IMG/VR virus record: IMGVR_UViG_3300017963_003268 | Location: 1-43,646 of that record | Length of the DNA stretch: 43,646 nt | Strand: one strand, 5' to 3' | Source: a virus | Part shown: piece after piece, positions 41,049-43,646 of the stretch | Numbering within the stretch: position 1 is the stretch's first letter | Layout: each line of letters opens with the position of its first letter | Notes under the pieces: model-generated | Told to the model about the DNA's origin: nothing | Database searches by the model: none | The model's input: only the letters and a program-made list of their open reading frames with translations | Translations under genes and position numbers: made by a program

Positions 41049-41817
41049 AAGATTGTTAGTTTTATCAGATTTACATTGTGGCCACAAGGCAGGATTAGCG
41101 CCTCCCGAATGGCATAGATCAAAAAGTGCATTTTATAAACAACAAGCCGAAATGTGGAGTTTTTTTCAAGAGCGAACAGAGAAACATAAACCTTATGATA
41201 TTTGTGTTATTAATGGTGATGCCCTGGATGGGAAGGGCAAAAAATCAGGAGGCAGCGAATTATTAACAGCTGATAGAGACGAGCAGGCTCTTATGGCTTA
41301 TGAGTGTATTAAAATATCAGAAGCTAAAGAATATCATATGACTACCGGGACTGCTTACCATACAGGGGCATTTGAAGACTTTGAAAAAATAACAGCGAGA
41401 AAGTTAAAGGCAACAATACAAGGGCAATTATTTTTAGATGTTAACGGTACAATAATAGATTTTAGACACCAGGTTGGTGCGTCTAGTATACCACATGGAG
41501 CTAATACACCATTATCAAAGGCTAAACTATGGAATATGGTTTGGAATAATTATGGGGGACAGCCTAACGCAGATATAACTATTAGATCACATACACATAG
41601 ATTTGTATATAATGGGGATAATAAATATCTCAATATAATAACGCCAGCATTGCAAGGGTTTGGATCAAAATTTGGGGAGAGAATATGTTCTGGTATAATA
41701 CATATAGGTTTTATATATATCGATATATATAAAGATCATTATGATTGGGGATTTGAGATTATGAATTATAAAACTTCCCAGAAAAATAATATTATTATAT
41801 CAGGATTAAAAAAGTGA
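41035..41817 (+). CDS. Metallophosphoesterase
   Basis: 260 residues with SDLHCGH (residues 11-17), NGDALDG (about 60), and SHTHR (about 185), the three blocks of calcineurin-like phosphoesterases with two metal ions. It should cleave phosphodiester or phosphomonoester bonds; a DNA or RNA phosphatase/nuclease role fits. AGGGG before ATGATG. Confidence 0.82.
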   Translation: MMSFKRLLVLSDLHCGHKAGLAPPEWHRSKSAFYKQQAEMWSFFQERTEKHKPYDICVINGDALDGKGKKSGGSELLTADRDEQALMAYECIKISEAKEYHMTTGTAYHTGAFEDFEKITARKLKATIQGQLFLDVNGTIIDFRHQVGASSIPHGANTPLSKAKLWNMVWNNYGGQPNADITIRSHTHRFVYNGDNKYLNIITPALQGFGSKFGERICSGIIHIGFIYIDIYKDHYDWGFEIMNYKTSQKNNIIISGLKK

Positions 41818-41828
41818 GGTGTTGTTAT

Positions 41829-42077
41829 ATGGATAAAGAATGGTCTGTTGATATGCAACAAATTTTAGACGAAGTAAAAAAAACTTATAACAAACCAATT
41901 ACATTTGAAATAGCAAAAGTTGTATATACAATGTGGGACAATATAGTTAAAAAAAAATTTGCAAAAAAAGTTGGAATTAGTTATGAAAGATTAAAAAGTT
42001 TTCACGATTATATAAACAGCCAAAATGATATAAATATGACAGATGATAAAATAAAAGAAATAGCAAGGGAATTTTAA
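41829..42077 (+). CDS. Hypothetical protein
   Basis: 82 residues from the ATG at 41829 (a GTG at 41814 is possible), preferred because of the GTGAGGTG ribosome site. Helical, Lys-rich. Confidence 0.48.
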   Translation: MDKEWSVDMQQILDEVKKTYNKPITFEIAKVVYTMWDNIVKKKFAKKVGISYERLKSFHDYINSQNDINMTDDKIKEIAREF

Positions 42078-42415
42078 TGTCTAAACTTAAAGTATATATA
42101 GCAAGCCCTTATACAAAAGGTGATATAGCGCGAAATATAAAAAGGTCATTTGAATGTTATGATAATCTGTTAAAACGGAATTTTTTACCGTTTGCGCCAT
42201 TAACAAGCCATTTTATACACATGATATATCCTCAGAATTATGAAACATGGCTAGAAATAGATTTAGAATGGGTTAAGGTTTGTGATTGCGTATTAAGATT
42301 GTCAGGGGAGTCAAAAGGGGCAGATCTGGAGGTAAAATTTGCAAATAAAAACAACATTCCTGTTTTTTATTCTATAGGTGAATTGGTTGGGTGGCAAGAT
42401 GCGAAAAATAGATAA
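42077..42415 (+). CDS. DUF4406 / deoxyribosyltransferase-like protein
   Basis: 112 residues with KVYIASPYTKGD at the start, YETWLEIDLEWVKVCDCVLRLSG, and GADLEV, the pattern of DUF4406 and related nucleoside 2-deoxyribosyltransferase folds. Probably nucleotide or nucleoside metabolism. AGGGA site; starts one base from the previous stop. Confidence 0.75.
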   Translation: MSKLKVYIASPYTKGDIARNIKRSFECYDNLLKRNFLPFAPLTSHFIHMIYPQNYETWLEIDLEWVKVCDCVLRLSGESKGADLEVKFANKNNIPVFYSIGELVGWQDAKNR

Positions 42416-42536
42416 AGAGCAAGCGGAGTTTATGTTAAGAAAAATACCACAATGGATGAAAGAAAAATTAATTAAACAATGGTACGCGGATAACATAATA
42501 AAAAAATATAACATTTTTTATAAAAATAATACTTGA
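42399..42536 (+). CDS. 45-residue basic protein
   Basis: Overlaps the previous gene; encodes MRKIDKEQAEFMLRKIPQW and a Lys-rich tail. Helical, possible small DNA-binding peptide. Confidence 0.4.
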   Translation: MRKIDKEQAEFMLRKIPQWMKEKLIKQWYADNIIKKYNIFYKNNT

Positions 42537-42561
42537 AATTTTTTAAGGAAAAGCGTATAAT
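42533..42561 (+). promoter_or_regulatory. Promoter, probably leaderless transcript
   Basis: TTGAAA, 17-nt spacer, TATAAT. The next ATG is 7 bp beyond the -10 box, so transcription would start at or beside that codon, giving a leaderless mRNA. Confidence 0.7.
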
Positions 42562-42567
42562 AAGAAC

Positions 42568-42723
42568 ATGAAAGAAATAAAAATAAAAATTAACGACTTA
42601 ATGTATTCAAATCTTGAAAATATATCTAAAAATGAGAATAAAAGCATATCTTATATGATAAAAGAAATTATTATAAGTTATATTGATTTCCAAAAAGATT
42701 TATTAGAAGATATAGAAAACTAA
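42568..42723 (+). CDS. Ribbon-helix-helix protein
   Basis: 51 residues: KEIKIKINDLMYSNLENISKN and SISYMIKEIIISYIDF is a compact Arc/CopG-like fold. Preceded by a promoter whose start falls on its ATG, and no ribosome site is visible. It may repress its own promoter. Confidence 0.58.
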   Translation: MKEIKIKINDLMYSNLENISKNENKSISYMIKEIIISYIDFQKDLLEDIEN

Positions 42724-42744
42724 AATTTATTTTAAGGGGGTAAT

Positions 42745-42816
42745 ATGAATTGTGCAAAATGTATACATTATAGTTATAACCCATTTGGGGGGAGATGTAA
42801 AAAAAGGAATAGATAA
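42745..42816 (+). CDS. 23-residue Cys-rich peptide
   Basis: Contains CAKC and a third Cys, with AGGGGG before the ATG and a TAATG overlap with the next gene. It may be a small zinc-binding peptide. Confidence 0.45.
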   Translation: MNCAKCIHYSYNPFGGRCKKRNR

Positions 42817-43004
42817 TGATAGAAAATAGGCAACGTTATCCAGAAAGTAATGGTTTAATTGAATATGATTTATATTCATCTTTAATGGAGGCTAATATAT
42901 TTGTTAATAATAAATTAAAAAGAAAAACTTATATATGTACAAAAATAAAAAAAATAATTACATGCGATAATAAAAGTTTTTTAGAAATTCATTTAAAGGG
43001 GTAA
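42816..43004 (+). CDS. Hypothetical protein
   Basis: 62 residues, alpha/beta, Lys-rich; TAATG start overlap with the previous peptide. No family recognised. Confidence 0.45.
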   Translation: MIENRQRYPESNGLIEYDLYSSLMEANIFVNNKLKRKTYICTKIKKIITCDNKSFLEIHLKG

Positions 43005-43006
43005 GC

Positions 43007-43646
43007 ATGATTACTAAATTAACAAAAGAGCAAGAAGAAAAGTTAAAAGAATATCGGGATAAATATATTAAAATTGGGTTAAACACAGACAGAATAGACA
43101 AGGAGCAATGCATAAAAGACATGCATGAAATATATAAAAATTTGCTAAACAGAAAAAAAACGCCCGTTGTAATATTAGATAATCCTTTTCATTGTTGGAT
43201 AGCGGTTAATATGTTTAATCAAGTTAGTGATCAAGTTAGGAATCAAGTTAGGGATCAAGTTAGTGATCAAGTTAGTGATCAAGTTTGGAATCAAGTTTGG
43301 AATCAAGTTTGGAATCAAGTTAGGGATCAAGTTAGTGATCAAGTTTGGAATCAAGTTAGGGATCAAGTTAGGAATCAAGTTTGGAATCAAGTTTGGAATC
43401 AAGTTTGGAATCAAGTTAGGGATCAAGTTAGTGATCAAGTTTGGAATCAAGTTAGTGATCAAGTTAGGGATCAAGTTAGTGATCAAGTTTGGAATCAAGT
43501 TAGGAATCAAGTTAGGGATCAAGTTAGGAATCAAGTTTGGAATCAAGTTAGGAATCAAGTTTGGAATCAAGTTTGGAATCAAGTTAGGGATCAAGTTAGT
43601 GATCAAGTTTGGAATCAAGTTAGGGATCAAGTTAGGAATCAAGTTA
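43007..43646 (+). CDS. DUF6745-like protein with 4-residue repeats, partial
   Basis: The N-terminal part (MITKLTKEQEEKLKEYRDKYIKIGL) resembles the DUF6745-like group. From about residue 68 it becomes about 36 repeats of four residues, [SRW][DN]QV (12 nt), to the window end, so the gene is incomplete. AAAGGGG precedes the start. Only four unit types are used: WN, SD, RD and RN before QV. Function unknown. Confidence 0.7.
   Translation, partial: MITKLTKEQEEKLKEYRDKYIKIGLNTDRIDKEQCIKDMHEIYKNLLNRKKTPVVILDNPFHCWIAVNMFNQVSDQVRNQVRDQVSDQVSDQVWNQVWNQVWNQVRDQVSDQVWNQVRDQVRNQVWNQVWNQVWNQVRDQVSDQVWNQVSDQVRDQVSDQVWNQVRNQVRDQVRNQVWNQVRNQVWNQVWNQVRDQVSDQVWNQVRDQVRNQV
43215..43646 (+). repeat. 12-bp coding tandem repeat array
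   Basis: About 36 units of [AG]ATCAAGTT followed by AGT, AGG or TGG, running to the window edge. The array lacks stops on both strands, so the reverse ORF there is an artefact. Confidence 0.85.

Noticed and set aside
43175-43642. Leftward 155-residue NLIP/NLIT repeat ORF
   Set aside because: Mirror of the 12-bp coding repeat of the rightward gene that starts at 43007 with a good ribosome site.

Overview
This window is part of an AT-rich tailed-phage genome (or prophage) with siphovirus-type tail genes. Gene density is very high, with many ATGA/TAATG overlaps and clear Shine-Dalgarno sites. TAA, TAG and TGA all act as stops, so the code is standard. The host is probably a low-GC bacterium. 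A spanin-like membrane protein with an outer-membrane-like C-terminus suggests a two-membrane (diderm) host, and a DUF261-like peptidase reminds me of spirochaete elements (Brachyspira/Borrelia). The host call is inference. No terminase, portal, integrase or DNA polymerase gene is visible, so the genome continues outside the window.

Layout. (1) About 1-16.1 kb, rightward: end of a scaffold-like gene, major capsid protein, an unusual block of Ser/Thr-rich small structural proteins including a lactonase-type beta-propeller, head-tail connectors, tail terminator, major tail protein, a tail-assembly chaperone pair joined by a -1 slippery site, tape measure, distal tail, tail hub with a jelly-roll-like insert, and fibre-like proteins. 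(2) 16.1-18.95 kb, rightward: small membrane proteins, a holin candidate and a spanin-like protein. (3) 18.98-25.65 kb, leftward operon: driven by a sigma70-type promoter near 25.7 kb and closed by a terminator at 18.96 kb. It holds an HNH homing endonuclease, many tiny genes, an Ala/Asp/Tyr repeat protein, a C5-cytosine methyltransferase, a radical SAM protein with a frameshift, and a 31-repeat Cys-containing solenoid. (4) 25.8-33.1 kb, rightward from a divergent promoter: an annealing-type protein, an SSB-like protein, a PD-(D/E)XK nuclease, YD-repeat protein, HNH nuclease, replication initiator, DnaB-like helicase and a frameshifted DNA methyltransferase. (5) 33.1-34.75 kb: strong promoters and four tRNA-like structured RNAs. 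(6) 34.76-43.65 kb: GIY-YIG homing endonuclease, pyrimidine-dimer-glycosylase-like protein, RNA ligase, M23 peptidase, DUF261-like peptidase, metallophosphoesterase, DUF4406 protein, ribbon-helix-helix proteins and a long 4-residue-repeat protein that runs off the window.

The most unusual content is the RNA cluster: RNAs of 105, 110, 203 and 138 nt that share a tRNA-like frame (acceptor-like stem, D-arm-like hairpin, GTAAG/CTTAC helix) but carry different inserts. One insert holds a canonical T-arm whose 3' acceptor-like strand lies upstream of its partner, a permuted topology. The first RNA starts at the expected transcription start of a near-consensus promoter, and an RNA ligase is encoded about 2.5 kb downstream of the cluster. 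Other points of interest are several low-complexity repeat proteins, an inverted-repeat/hexamer cluster inside the replication gene that could be an origin, and frame changes at poly-A tracts in three genes.
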